A stretch of 64,000 bases of DNA from B1 sp964355075 (GTDB lineage: Bacteria; Bacteroidota; Bacteroidia; UKL13-3). The position numbers and the translations under genes were made by a program. The notes under the pieces were generated by a model. The model ran no database searches. It was not told the origin of the DNA and was given only the letters and a program-made list of their open reading frames with translations. The stretch spans positions 23,442 to 87,441 of the forward strand of contig CAYHCF010000013.1 in NCBI GenBank assembly GCA_964355075.1, in the 5' to 3' direction. Below are positions 1 to 7,511 of the stretch, piece by piece. The stretch's first letter is position 1. Each line of letters starts with the position of its first letter.

Positions 1-334
1 AAACTTGAAAATAAAATGCATAATAAAAGGTGTAATTTTTTCATGGGTTAAATTATTTATCGAACAAATTTTACAAATAAATTGTAATAATGACAAACAA
101 TGATACGCTTATAATCACTAATTACTTGTTTTTCTATGTATTAATTTCTATTAATTTTGAATGGGTACCTGGCGCACAGGCACTCATTCAGGAGAACCAA
201 AACAAAAAAAGCCTGCGTTGACTTTTCGTTTTTAGGTTCAAAAAACATTTCGGCGCGTATGAAAAACAAAAATAACCTGCAGGTTATTTTATTATCTTTT
301 TTTATTTGTAGTACTTTGCCGGAAATTACATCCC
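1..334. other. Non-coding left edge
   Basis: I see no supportable gene here. The stretch is AT-rich. A perfect inverted repeat at 271-288 (AATAACCTGCAGGTTATT) is followed by a T-rich run and lies about 45 bases before the next start codon. It could be a terminator for something to the left of the window or an upstream hairpin in the leader of the following gene. Confidence 0.4.
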
Positions 335-877
335 ATGAAAAAGATACTTCTTTTAGCCGCTGTTGCATTTTCAATGTTTGGCTACGCCCAGGATATACCT
401 GACATGAAGGGTAAAAGCCTCAGTGAGGTTTGCACCTATTTTGATAAGAACCTCAAAGAATATTATAAGGACACCAGCATAAGCGAAAATGCTACCATTA
501 TTAAAGCGATCGTTGAAAAAAAGTATTCAAAAGATGGCAAAATAACAAAAGCCAAAGTACTCAAGTTGAAATTTAATCCGCTTCAGGAATGTACTTTTTC
601 AAAGATTGAATATGTAACGCTAAGCAATGGGCCAAGCCTAATTGTAAAACCTAAAATGACACCTGGAAGCACACTTCAGAAAGCAGGAACAATTGGAATA
701 ATTGCAAGTACATTGAGCTTACTTGGAGTGGCAATATTTGCAAGCGGAGTTCAGGGTGAGCAAGGAAATCGGGCATCGGTTATAGTAGGAGGAACGCTTT
801 CTCTTGTTGGTATCATTTTAAATTTTGCTTCGTGGAATGAGGTGAGAAACGCAGGGGTTTTAATGAGTAAGAAGTAA
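335..877 (+). CDS. Small exported protein with two hydrophobic segments, unknown function
   Basis: A 180-residue protein that I do not recognise. It starts with a clear signal peptide (residues 1-18, MKKILLLAAVAFSMFGYA, cleaved before Q). The middle part is a soluble stretch rich in Lys, Ser and Thr (about 20-105). The C-terminal third has two long hydrophobic Gly/Ala/Ile-rich segments (about 113-135 and 146-165), probably two membrane helices, and a Lys-Lys end. Export to the envelope is likely; the two late helices argue for an inner-membrane location. It stands alone, with non-coding DNA on both sides, so context gives no clue to its role. Confidence 0.7.
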   Translation: MKKILLLAAVAFSMFGYAQDIPDMKGKSLSEVCTYFDKNLKEYYKDTSISENATIIKAIVEKKYSKDGKITKAKVLKLKFNPLQECTFSKIEYVTLSNGPSLIVKPKMTPGSTLQKAGTIGIIASTLSLLGVAIFASGVQGEQGNRASVIVGGTLSLVGIILNFASWNEVRNAGVLMSKK

Positions 878-1279
878 ATGCGTGAATAATGCAAATGAAT
901 ATCTGATTCCGGAACTATTAGCGGTCACATGATTTTAAATCTGGTTTTAATGAATTGCAGAATGCGTCTACGCTTTTGGTTCTAAAAGATTTAATCAATT
1001 TATCCTTAAAAATGATATCAAAATTTACTCCCCTATAATAGCATCAACGAATCTGAGAATGCTGTTTTAAAACTCTCAAATCAAATCACTTAAACGAAAA
1101 GAAATATTATTTGAGGTTGGGATTGGTGCAATGGTAATTGTTATTATTTACGTGTTGGTTAAAAAAAAGGGGATTCGAAAATATTCTTGATTTATTGGCA
1201 AAAGTGCTAAGTTTGTTTGGCTCTAGTGTTGACTAGTTACAAGCAATGCCAGACCTCTATCTATATTGACGAAATTTGT
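878..1279. other. Non-coding stretch with a possible gene remnant
   Basis: No complete gene is visible. At about 1077-1188 an open frame without a start codon encodes a short basic segment, one hydrophobic helix and a Lys-Lys-Lys tail, ending at a TGA. It looks like the last 35-40 residues of a membrane-anchored protein whose upstream part is lost, but it is too short to name. Confidence 0.3.
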
Positions 1280-1287
1280 TACATTTG
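1280..1287 (+). promoter_or_regulatory. Bacteroidota -7 promoter element of the MazF-type pair
   Basis: TACATTTG matches the TAnnTTTG -7 consensus of the Bacteroidota main sigma factor. It lies 18 bases before the ATG at 1306, which supports that start over the in-frame TTG at 1276. No well-placed -33 TTG is evident. Confidence 0.5.
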
Positions 1288-1305
1288 CAAATAACTTTAA
1301 TCATT

Positions 1306-1536
1306 ATGACCAGACAAATCATTATTGAGCGGACACTTAATGCAATAAATCAACTTCCGGAAGAGAAGGCAGAAGAGATTTCTGACTTTGCTGACTTTGT
1401 TTATAAACGGTATGAAGAAAATACATTAACAAAAGGAATTCAAAAAATTACTACTGAAAGCAAGGCATTTGAATTTTTGAATAATGAAGAGGAAATTTAT
1501 TCTATTGCAGACTTAAAAGAAGTTTACAATGGCTAA
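1306..1536 (+). CDS. Antitoxin-like small protein of a MazF-type pair
   Basis: A 76-residue acidic protein. I chose the ATG at 1306 because an earlier in-frame TTG (1276) lies upstream of and inside the promoter element. The N-terminal half forms a predicted helix of the type seen in DUF2281-like antitoxins (ERTLNAINQLPEEKAEEISDF, about 5-26), followed by a Tyr/Lys/Arg-rich linker and an acidic tail that could cover the toxin. Its stop overlaps the start of the next gene by 8 bases, the usual translational coupling of type II toxin-antitoxin operons. The family assignment is by pattern and context only. Confidence 0.65.
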   Translation: MTRQIIIERTLNAINQLPEEKAEEISDFADFVYKRYEENTLTKGIQKITTESKAFEFLNNEEEIYSIADLKEVYNG

Positions 1537-1849
1537 GGGAGACATTGTCCTTATTACTTTCCCATTCACAGACTTGAGCGGTAGTAAATTAAGGCCCGCA
1601 GTTATAATTGCAGAGACAGTGCACGACCTTACTGTTTGTTTTATTACAACGCAAATACAATGGCAAGAATCTACGGACTTACAAATTTTGCCAACACCTA
1701 TCAATGGACTTAAAAAGCCATCGCTAATACGGACAAGTAAAATTGCAACATTGGAGAAAACTTTGGCAAAGGGACTTTTGGGACAACTTAGCGCATTTGA
1801 GGTTGAAGAGTTAAATATAAAGCTAAGAATAATGTTCCAGATACTTTGA
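1529..1849 (+). CDS. PemK/MazF-family toxin, mRNA interferase
   Basis: A 106-residue protein with the hallmarks of the MazF/PemK/CcdB fold: N-terminal GDIVLITFPFTDLSGSKLRP (residues 4-23), which is the G-D-I/V-x-x-x-x-F-P-F-T-D opening and the K-x-R-P-A-V strand, then a central ITTQI strand and S-x-I-R-T-S-K near residues 70-77. Proteins of this family are sequence-specific endoribonucleases that cut mRNA when the antitoxin is lost. It overlaps the antitoxin stop by 8 bases. Length is normal for the family and no disruption is seen, so it is probably functional. Confidence 0.85.
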   Translation: MAKGDIVLITFPFTDLSGSKLRPAVIIAETVHDLTVCFITTQIQWQESTDLQILPTPINGLKKPSLIRTSKIATLEKTLAKGLLGQLSAFEVEELNIKLRIMFQIL

Positions 1850-2307
1850 CAAAATGCATACGAAGGAATTATGCCAACCATGTTTGTTCCCACAAATTTA
1901 TAAATATTATATACGATTATGAAAATTCAAATTGCAAAATGCTGTATATGCTTTATTTCAAACAAGGCATCAATTTGAAAACGATTTTCAGGTATTTGAT
2001 GAATTGCGGATTATGACTGACTAAGAAATAATACACAGCCAGTGCAACATTCAGGAACCGGACAAAATATTCAACAAAATAAAGCAGGGTTGAATTTTTC
2101 ATGTTTCAGATATTAACCTAATTCATCAGGATTGAAAGTGAAGGCACAAAACTAAACCCCAGAAATAGGATTTAATTATACAGAAAATTGCAAAATGTGT
2201 ATAAATGCAAAAGCAGCCAGATAGCTGCCTTTAGTATGCTTTGCACCACGCTTTTGCACCACTCATTTTATAAACTATTCAAAATCAGTTTATTATGATG
2301 CTATGAG
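1850..2307. other. Non-coding stretch between toxin gene and tRNA-Leu
   Basis: I find no supportable gene, RNA or clear repeat in these 458 bases. The stretch between about 2200 and 2280 lies just downstream of the minus-strand tRNA-Leu but shows no convincing terminator hairpin. Confidence 0.4.
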
Positions 2308-2391
2308 TACCCGGAGCCGGGGTCGAACCGGCACAACCGTGAAGTTACTGGTGTTTGAGACCAGCGCGTCTACCAATTCCGCCATCCGGGC
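2308..2391 (-). tRNA. tRNA-Leu (anticodon CAA)
   Basis: Read on the minus strand, the sequence folds as a class II tRNA. The acceptor stem is GCCCGGA with TCCGGGT, the D-arm is GGCGGAATTGGTAGACGC, the anticodon stem CTGGT/ACCAG holds the loop CTCAAAC (anticodon CAA), a long variable arm follows, and the T-arm is GCCGGTTCGACCCCGGC. Length is 84. The CCA tail is not encoded. A second tRNA-Leu with a different anticodon lies 510 bases away on the other strand. Confidence 0.93.
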
Positions 2392-2447
2392 ATAATCGGG
2401 TGGCAAAGATAAAATTTAAGAGCGGGGTTGCAAATAAATATTTTTAA

Positions 2448-2813
2448 TTTTTTATATCCGATTTCCTCGCATAATTTTAAAGACATTTTATGGTATTTCA
2501 GAGATTCCATATGATCCCCTTTATGATGGAAGACAGCTCCATAACAAGTATAAGCGTTTGCTATTCCTATTTGGTAACTTGTTTTTTTGGAGACTGATAA
2601 GCACTGCTCAGCATAATTCAGAGCCTTTTCCGGGTCTGATCCCCAATGTGCCCGTGAAAATTTATATAAAATATTGGCTTCAAGCGTATCATTCTTAGCG
2701 GCCTTTAAACGCGTCAATTGATTCTCTAGCTTGTCAATATCACGCTGGTTCTGAGCCAGAATAAGCTACTGAAACCATATAAAAATCAAAAAACAAAGCA
2801 AACATTTTTTCAT
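2448..2813 (-). pseudogene. Decayed TPR protein gene (in-frame stop, no 3' part)
   Basis: On the minus strand an ATG at 2813-2811 begins a signal peptide (MKKCLLCFLIFIWFQ), which is cut by an in-frame TAG after 15 codons. The same frame continues without a shift through LILAQNQRDIDKLENQ and about 1.5 tetratricopeptide repeats (A-L-N-Y-A-E-Q-C-L; A-Y-x-x-Y-G-A-V-F-H-H-K-G-D; S-L-K-Y-H-K-M-S-L). It then loses homology and runs into the tRNA-Leu gene. The pattern matches the N-terminal sensor half of Bacteroidota TPR histidine kinases or similar TPR regulators; nothing of a kinase remains. An ATG after the stop (2717) could start a fragment, but it would lack any export signal. Confidence 0.75.
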
Positions 2814-2901
2814 TGCGTTTTTCAGTTTGGCCTTAGACCAAAAGCAAATAAAAAAAATTACAATAAATTAATGATAAATATTTAATATCGCAGTCAGTAA
2901 A

Positions 2902-2983
2902 GCGCAGGTGGCGAAATTGGTAGACGCGCTGGTCTCAGAAGCCAGAGGGTAACACTGTGGGAGTTCGAGTCTCCTCTTGCGCA
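2902..2983 (+). tRNA. tRNA-Leu (anticodon CAG)
   Basis: Class II tRNA of 82 bases. The acceptor stem is GCGCAGG with CTTGCGC, the D-arm is GGCGAAATTGGTAGACGC, the anticodon stem CTGGT/GCCAG holds the loop CTCAGAA (anticodon CAG), a variable arm follows, and the T-arm is GGGAGTTCGAGTCTCCT. The CCA tail is not encoded. Part of its 3' end is repeated at 3745-3772, beyond the toxin-antitoxin pair that follows it. Confidence 0.93.
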
Positions 2984-3121
2984 CAAATGTCGAAACAGAG
3001 CAGAGAAACAGTATGGTCTTATCGCACTGTTTCTGTTTCTAAGGCTGTTTCGGTTCTGCATTTAACTAATCTATTGCTTCACTCTTTGAATAAATCAAAT
3101 TAATTTCGTTATTTTTGATAA

Positions 3122-3355
3122 ATGAATTCAAATTATTTGCAAAGAATTACAATAGATCCTGAAATCTGCCATGGTAAGGCTTGCATTCGAGGGATGCGTT
3201 GGCCTGTGGAGGTTATCATGGATATGCTTGGTTCAGAAATGAGTATTTCAGAAATTACCAACGAACACCCTGAACTTGTTAAAGAAGATATACTTGCCGC
3301 CCTTCAATATGCTAAAATTTTAACTTCCGGTAAATCCATTAAAGAAGTAGCCTGA
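3122..3355 (+). CDS. DUF433 antitoxin-like protein
   Basis: A 77-residue protein with the DUF433 signature: RITIDPEICHGKACIRGMRW near residues 8-27 (the I-x-x-x-P-x-x-x-x-G-K-x-x-I-R-G-x-R core), then a winged-helix-like part ending L-A-A-L-Q-Y-A. DUF433 proteins are typically the first gene of a pair with a DUF5615 PIN-like protein, and that is the arrangement here: the next ATG overlaps this stop by one base. It probably binds DNA and neutralises its partner. The pair lies between an intact tRNA-Leu and a displaced copy of its 3' end. Confidence 0.85.
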   Translation: MNSNYLQRITIDPEICHGKACIRGMRWPVEVIMDMLGSEMSISEITNEHPELVKEDILAALQYAKILTSGKSIKEVA

Positions 3356-3714
3356 TGAAGGTTTTATGTGATGTTCATATTTCCTATAAAGTAGTTCGGT
3401 TTTTTAAACAACAAAATATTGTAGCTTTTCATGTGAATGAATTGCCGGATAAATGGTTCAGCAAGGATTCTTTTATTGCAAATTATGCAGACAGTAATAA
3501 TCTTGTTTTGATTACCAAGGATGAGGATTTCAAGAACTCACATTTTTTGCAAAGTACGCCCAAACATATTGTTCGTATTACTCTTGGAAATATCAGTAAT
3601 GAAAAGCTAATTATTATTTTTTCAAAAAACCTTGAAATGATTACAAATTCTATGCTTTCGGAAAAATGTTATTTGGAAATTAATGAACAATTTCTTGAAT
3701 TGAACCTGTCATAA
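3355..3714 (+). CDS. DUF5615 PIN-like toxin
   Basis: A 119-residue PIN-like nuclease domain of the Mut7-C/DUF5615 kind. Key acidic residues are visible: D6 in L-C-D-V-H-I-S, D44 region in A-N-Y-A-D-S-N-N, and the diagnostic L-I-T-K-D-E-D-F near residues 57-64. Such proteins are predicted RNases, and they pair with DUF433 proteins. The start overlaps the DUF433 stop by one base, so the two are co-translated. No truncation is seen. Confidence 0.82.
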   Translation: MKVLCDVHISYKVVRFFKQQNIVAFHVNELPDKWFSKDSFIANYADSNNLVLITKDEDFKNSHFLQSTPKHIVRITLGNISNEKLIIIFSKNLEMITNSMLSEKCYLEINEQFLELNLS

Positions 3715-3744
3715 CCACATTAATAACTGAATATCAGTAATAAA

Positions 3745-3772
3745 GAGTTCGAATATTGTCCTCTTGCGCACA
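3745..3772 (+). repeat. Displaced partial copy of the tRNA-Leu(CAG) 3' end
   Basis: GAGTTCGA (3745-3752) and TCCTCTTGCGCACA (3759-3772) repeat the T-arm and the acceptor 3' end plus two flanking bases of the tRNA-Leu at 2902-2983 (2961-2968 and 2972-2985). The gap between the two blocks differs by three bases. The copy cannot form a tRNA. It lies 0.8 kb downstream, just past the DUF433/DUF5615 pair, so it looks like the far end of a small insertion at the tRNA 3' end. Confidence 0.7.
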
Positions 3773-3868
3773 TAAGAAAATAAATCCCAAATACCGGATT
3801 TGATTTGACTCCATTTCTTGGTTCCTTCCAAATGGAATGATAGCTTGCCTGCGTTTAAAATTGCTGCT

Positions 3869-4840
3869 ATGAAGGGAAAAATTCCAAACCGATTTATTTT
3901 AATGATACTATTCTTTGGGTTCAGCATCAACGGCTTTTCCTGGGGATTTTTTGCCCATCAGCAGATTAATAAAATGGCGGTTTTTTGCCTCCCACCTGAG
4001 CTTTTTGGCTTTTACAAAACACATATTGATTATATCACGCAACATGCCGTTGACCCCGACAAACGCAGGTATATGGTGAAGGAAGAAGCGGCTAAACATT
4101 TTATTGATATGGATTATTACGAGAAAATTCTTCCTTTTGATACCCTTCCAAGGTCGTTTGCAAAAGCCGCTGAGAAATATTCGAAGGATACTTTGTTTAT
4201 GTATGGAGTGGTAACCTGGAATGTTACCTGGGTTTTGAAAGATTTAACCGAAGCTTTCAGGGTTAAGGATGTTGACCGCATTTTAAAAATATCAGCAGAA
4301 ATAGGTCATTATATCGCCGATGCCCATGTCCCTCTGCATTCCACTTCAAATTATAATGGCCAGCAAACCCAACAACAGGGTATTCATGGATTTCTTGAAA
4401 GCCGTCTGCCTGAATTGTTCTCGTCTGATTATGACTTTTTTGTGGGTCAGGCTTCTTATGTGGATAATCCTTTAGCGGCAGTGTGGATTGCAGTGGAGGG
4501 AAGTTTTGCCTGTTTAGATTCGATATTTGGCTTTGAAAAATCTTTGCAACACCAGTTTAAAGAAAATCAACGCTATAGTTTTGAACACAAAGGAAGAAAT
4601 CTAATAAAAGTTTATTCGCCTGAATATGCAAAGGCTTATCATCATAAATTACAGGGGATGGTGGAACGCAGAATGCAGGTAGCTATGCTTTGTGTAGCCT
4701 CCTTTTGGTACACTGCATGGGTTAATGCAGGTCAGCCCGAATTGGGTAGCTTTGGGTCACCCAAAAATTCAATTGAGGAAAAACTGCCTGATCTGGAGCT
4801 TTTGTTTGATCAAAAAATGTTGGGAAGAGAGGAGTATTAG
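3869..4840 (+). CDS. Secreted zinc-dependent phospholipase C / S1-P1 nuclease-like enzyme
   Basis: I chose the ATG at 3869, which gives 323 residues and a good signal peptide (about 1-26, ending FSINGFS). Cleavage would leave Trp-Gly-x-x-x-His at the mature N-terminus, as in the phospholipase C / S1-P1 fold, where the first Trp and an early His hold zinc. Further ligands are visible: H-x-x-x-D in K-H-F-I-D-M-D, and the core H-Y-I-A-D-A-H-V-P-L-H near residues 149-159, followed by H in I-H-G-F-L-E. It probably hydrolyses phospholipid or nucleic-acid phosphodiesters outside the cytoplasm; substrate cannot be told. It stands alone upstream of dnaN. Confidence 0.8.
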   Translation: MKGKIPNRFILMILFFGFSINGFSWGFFAHQQINKMAVFCLPPELFGFYKTHIDYITQHAVDPDKRRYMVKEEAAKHFIDMDYYEKILPFDTLPRSFAKAAEKYSKDTLFMYGVVTWNVTWVLKDLTEAFRVKDVDRILKISAEIGHYIADAHVPLHSTSNYNGQQTQQQGIHGFLESRLPELFSSDYDFFVGQASYVDNPLAAVWIAVEGSFACLDSIFGFEKSLQHQFKENQRYSFEHKGRNLIKVYSPEYAKAYHHKLQGMVERRMQVAMLCVASFWYTAWVNAGQPELGSFGSPKNSIEEKLPDLELLFDQKMLGREEY

Positions 4841-5030
4841 CGGGTTTTTCGGCTTGTTTTCCGTTTTAGAAGGAGGCTATGTGCATAACTTGTTTTTGCT
4901 ACTAGGGGCACTCCCTTTATTTTTGTTTGCAACAGCAGAAGCTATCTGAGATAATCATGATAATATTTTCTTTTTTTAGCAATGTTGTTTTGTTCGTTCT
5001 GTGTGCCATTAAAAAACAAATTATATACAA

Positions 5031-6152
5031 ATGAAATTTATCGTAAATAGCAGTGTACTTTTAAGACATTTATCATTTATTGATGGAGTGGTTGTTGCAA
5101 AACCCATCATACCCATATTGAATAACTTTTTATTTGATATCACCGATGGGATACTGACCATTCATTCAACCGATTTGGAAACAACCATGAACACAACCAT
5201 TAAGGTTGATGCCAAAGAGAATGTTTCCATTGCTATTCCTTCAAAAACAACTCTGGAGTTATTGAGGTCTTTACCGGATCAACCCCTGGCTTTTTCTATA
5301 GATATGGAGAAATCCTCTGTGGAGATTAAATATGAATCGGGTAGATTTAAATTAACTGCGCAACGGGGTGATGAATTTCCGAAAATTCCGGAAGTGGAAG
5401 ATGCAAGTACTTTTGAAATTGGCGCTAAAATCCTACAAAAAGCAATCAATAAATCGGTATTTGCCACCAGTAGCGATGAATTGCGCCTGAACCTAACCGG
5501 TGTTTATGTTCAGTTGTTTGAAAAAAATATAACATTCGTTGCAACCGATGCCAACCGTCTGGTTCGTTTTTCGCGTAATGATGTGAATCCGGGAACTGAA
5601 AATGCCTTGATATTGCCCAAAAAGGCACTCAACCTGCTTAAATCATCACTGCCTAATGATGATACCGTTGTAAAGGTTCATTTCAACAGGCAAAATGCAT
5701 TTTTTCAGTTCGGAGATGTGAATTTAATTTGCCGATTAATTGATGAAAAATATCCCGATTACCGGGCCGTTATACCTACCGAAAATCCAAATAAGCTTAC
5801 CGTAGAAAGGGCAGATTTTTTAATGGCCGTAAAACGTGTTTCCATAACTTCCAATAAAACAACCCATCAAATAAGGCTCAAAATTACCGGAAGCGAGTTA
5901 ACCATTAGTGCTGAGGATATAGATTTTGAAAACGAATCTCAGGAAAAAATGACTTGTAGTTATGAGGGTGAAGACATGGAAATGGGATTTAACTCCAAGT
6001 ATCTGTTGGAAATGTTAACCACCATGGATGCCCCTCAAATTGTGCTTGAATTATCTCAGCCAAACAGAGCTGGGGTAATCGTTCCGGCTAATCAGGAAGC
6101 AGAGGAAGACCTGTTGATGCTGATTATGCCAATGATGCTGAATAATTACTAA
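5031..6152 (+). CDS. dnaN: DNA polymerase III beta subunit (sliding clamp)
   Basis: A 373-residue protein, the usual length for the bacterial clamp, made of three similar domains of about 120 residues. Recognisable parts are M-K-F-I-V-N-S-S-V-L-L-R-H-L at the start, K-P-I-I-P-I-L-N-N-F with T-D-L-E-T in domain 1, A-T-D-A-N-R-L-V-R in domain 2, R-L-I-D-E-K-Y-P-D-Y-R-A-V-I-P at the domain 2/3 junction, and the conserved C-terminal M-P-M-M-L-like end. It encircles DNA as a dimer and tethers the replicative polymerase. It is not next to dnaA here; the gene stands alone with non-coding DNA on both sides. Confidence 0.97.
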   Translation: MKFIVNSSVLLRHLSFIDGVVVAKPIIPILNNFLFDITDGILTIHSTDLETTMNTTIKVDAKENVSIAIPSKTTLELLRSLPDQPLAFSIDMEKSSVEIKYESGRFKLTAQRGDEFPKIPEVEDASTFEIGAKILQKAINKSVFATSSDELRLNLTGVYVQLFEKNITFVATDANRLVRFSRNDVNPGTENALILPKKALNLLKSSLPNDDTVVKVHFNRQNAFFQFGDVNLICRLIDEKYPDYRAVIPTENPNKLTVERADFLMAVKRVSITSNKTTHQIRLKITGSELTISAEDIDFENESQEKMTCSYEGEDMEMGFNSKYLLEMLTTMDAPQIVLELSQPNRAGVIVPANQEAEEDLLMLIMPMMLNNY

Positions 6153-6251
6153 AAAGCTTTTCGGTAATCTGCATTTCGTATGTCAGAGGTTTCCGTTTGT
6201 GAACTTTGTATTTTCCTTTGTTTTCCTGTTGTTTCAATGTAATTTCTTTTT

Positions 6252-6284
6252 ACCACAAAGGCCACAAAGAAGGCACAAAGGGCA
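6252..6284. repeat. CACAAAG-type dispersed repeat
   Basis: ACCACAAAGGCCACAAAGAAGGCACAAAG contains CACAAAG three times at roughly 10-base spacing. Related tracts lie at 35380-35462 and 36885-36963, always between genes. Confidence 0.6.
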
Positions 6285-6371
6285 CTATTTATGACTAAAC
6301 TGTAGCTACCCTGCTTGAAATCTTTATAAATTGAGATAATACTGACAATTTATTTTTGTTATATTTGAATA

Positions 6372-6899
6372 GTGAGAAAACTTGCAATAAATTATCTTGA
6401 CTTTGAAGTGGACAAGCTAACGCGTTCTATAGAAAACGTAATTACCGGAGACAGTTTTCCAACAGAAGTTTTAAATTTGACAAATTCAGACGTAAAATCC
6501 CTGACCAAGAATAATGGATGGAAATTTGACTGGGCAAAAGAATTAAATTATCCTGACAGGGAAGTTTATAAACTCACTATTCAAAACAACCCAACTGTTA
6601 TTCAAGCAGTAATGAGCTTAAGAATCGAAGACACTCATATTTATATGCCATTGATTGAAAGTGCATCTTTCAATAGAGGTAAAGACAAAATCTATTTGGG
6701 TGCTCCTGGTAACTTAGTTGCATTTGCTTGTCGACTCGCATTTCAAAAGGGATTTGATGGTTTCGTTTCCTTTCACGCCAAGACCAAACTTATTCACCAT
6801 TATGAAAAAACTTTAGGTGCTTATCATTTTGGCGGACTTCTGATGATAATTAATACTGATGCAGCAAAACATTTGGTTGACAAATACTTTAAATCGTAA
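6372..6899 (+). CDS. GNAT-like acetyltransferase-fold protein
   Basis: A 175-residue protein starting at a GTG. I do not recognise it firmly. The second half has a pattern like the GNAT fold: a beta strand K-I-Y-L, then G-A-P-G-N-L-V-A-F-A-C-R-L-A-F near residues 112-126 (where an acetyl-CoA pyrophosphate loop and helix would lie), a strand F-V-S-F, and H-H-Y-E-K-T-L-G-A after it, as in many N-acetyltransferases. The next gene starts 4 bases after its stop and encodes a 61-residue basic protein, so the two form an operon. The size pairing resembles GNAT-type toxin-antitoxin modules, but the order and sequence do not match one that I know. Confidence 0.5.
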   Translation: MRKLAINYLDFEVDKLTRSIENVITGDSFPTEVLNLTNSDVKSLTKNNGWKFDWAKELNYPDREVYKLTIQNNPTVIQAVMSLRIEDTHIYMPLIESASFNRGKDKIYLGAPGNLVAFACRLAFQKGFDGFVSFHAKTKLIHHYEKTLGAYHFGGLLMIINTDAAKHLVDKYFKS

Positions 6900-6903
6900 A
6901 AAT

Positions 6904-7086
6904 ATGGGACTAATAAGGGAACCTTTTGATGTGGACTTTGAATTTGATCCACGACCATTAACTGAAAAGGAAAAAGAACAAATTAGCAATTATATCAAAG
7001 CTTATAAAGCAAAGAATTCTGCAAAACCGACAACTGAGAAGAAGAGTCGGAAACCTGCAAAAAGCAGAAAAAAAGCAATTGCTTAA
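6904..7086 (+). CDS. Small basic-tailed partner protein, unknown function
   Basis: I chose the ATG at 6904 (MGLIREPFDVDF), four bases after the stop of the GNAT-like gene; an upstream in-frame ATG would lie inside that gene. The protein has 61 residues. The first half is acidic and carries F-D-P-R-P-L-T-E-K-E-K-E-Q-I; the last 22 residues are almost all Lys, Arg, Ser, Ala and Pro. A disordered, nucleic-acid-binding tail is likely. It is probably the partner or regulator of the upstream protein. Confidence 0.6.
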   Translation: MGLIREPFDVDFEFDPRPLTEKEKEQISNYIKAYKAKNSAKPTTEKKSRKPAKSRKKAIA

Positions 7087-7354
7087 ACCTGATAATTGAC
7101 CCTATTTACCCGGAACGCACTGGTAGAAAGAGCGTACATAAAATATTTTGGCATTGTGGTTCCGGATAATGTTTCAACTTTTATTATCTGTTTCTATGGG
7201 ATTGATTCGTGACGTCAAATCCAAAATATCTCATGTACTTAAATCGTTATCTCTGTTATTCGATAACCGGCCCTAAATCAGGCTCAGGGACATTAAATTT
7301 GTGTTATGTAATTTGTATTCTTTATCCTGATAATCTGTATTCAGTTTGAATTAT

Positions 7355-7445
7355 TATGGAACGCGGATCACGCGGATAAAAAATCAACGCGGATTGAAAC
7401 GGATTAAAATCCGCGGTTGAAAATCTGCGGCATCAGCGTTCCATA
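7355..7445. repeat. 91-base palindromic element with GCGGAT motifs
   Basis: TATGGAACGC (7355-7364) and GCGTTCCATA (7436-7445) are a perfect 10-base inverted repeat. Between them GCGGAT occurs three times (7363-7395 region), plus ACGGATT and an inner CCGCGG. The 425-base gap between the small basic gene and the next gene otherwise holds no gene that I can support. It looks like a small non-autonomous repeat rather than a regulatory site. Confidence 0.55.
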
Positions 7446-7511
7446 TTAAAGGAGTAGGGAATGTTAATTTGTCAGGTAACCTCTAATTGGTAATCTGTCA
7501 ATCAAATTAGG

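Noticed and set aside
2370..2447. Extension of the TPR frame through the tRNA-Leu gene
   Set aside because: The last 26 codons lie over the tRNA and its flank and have no TPR pattern.
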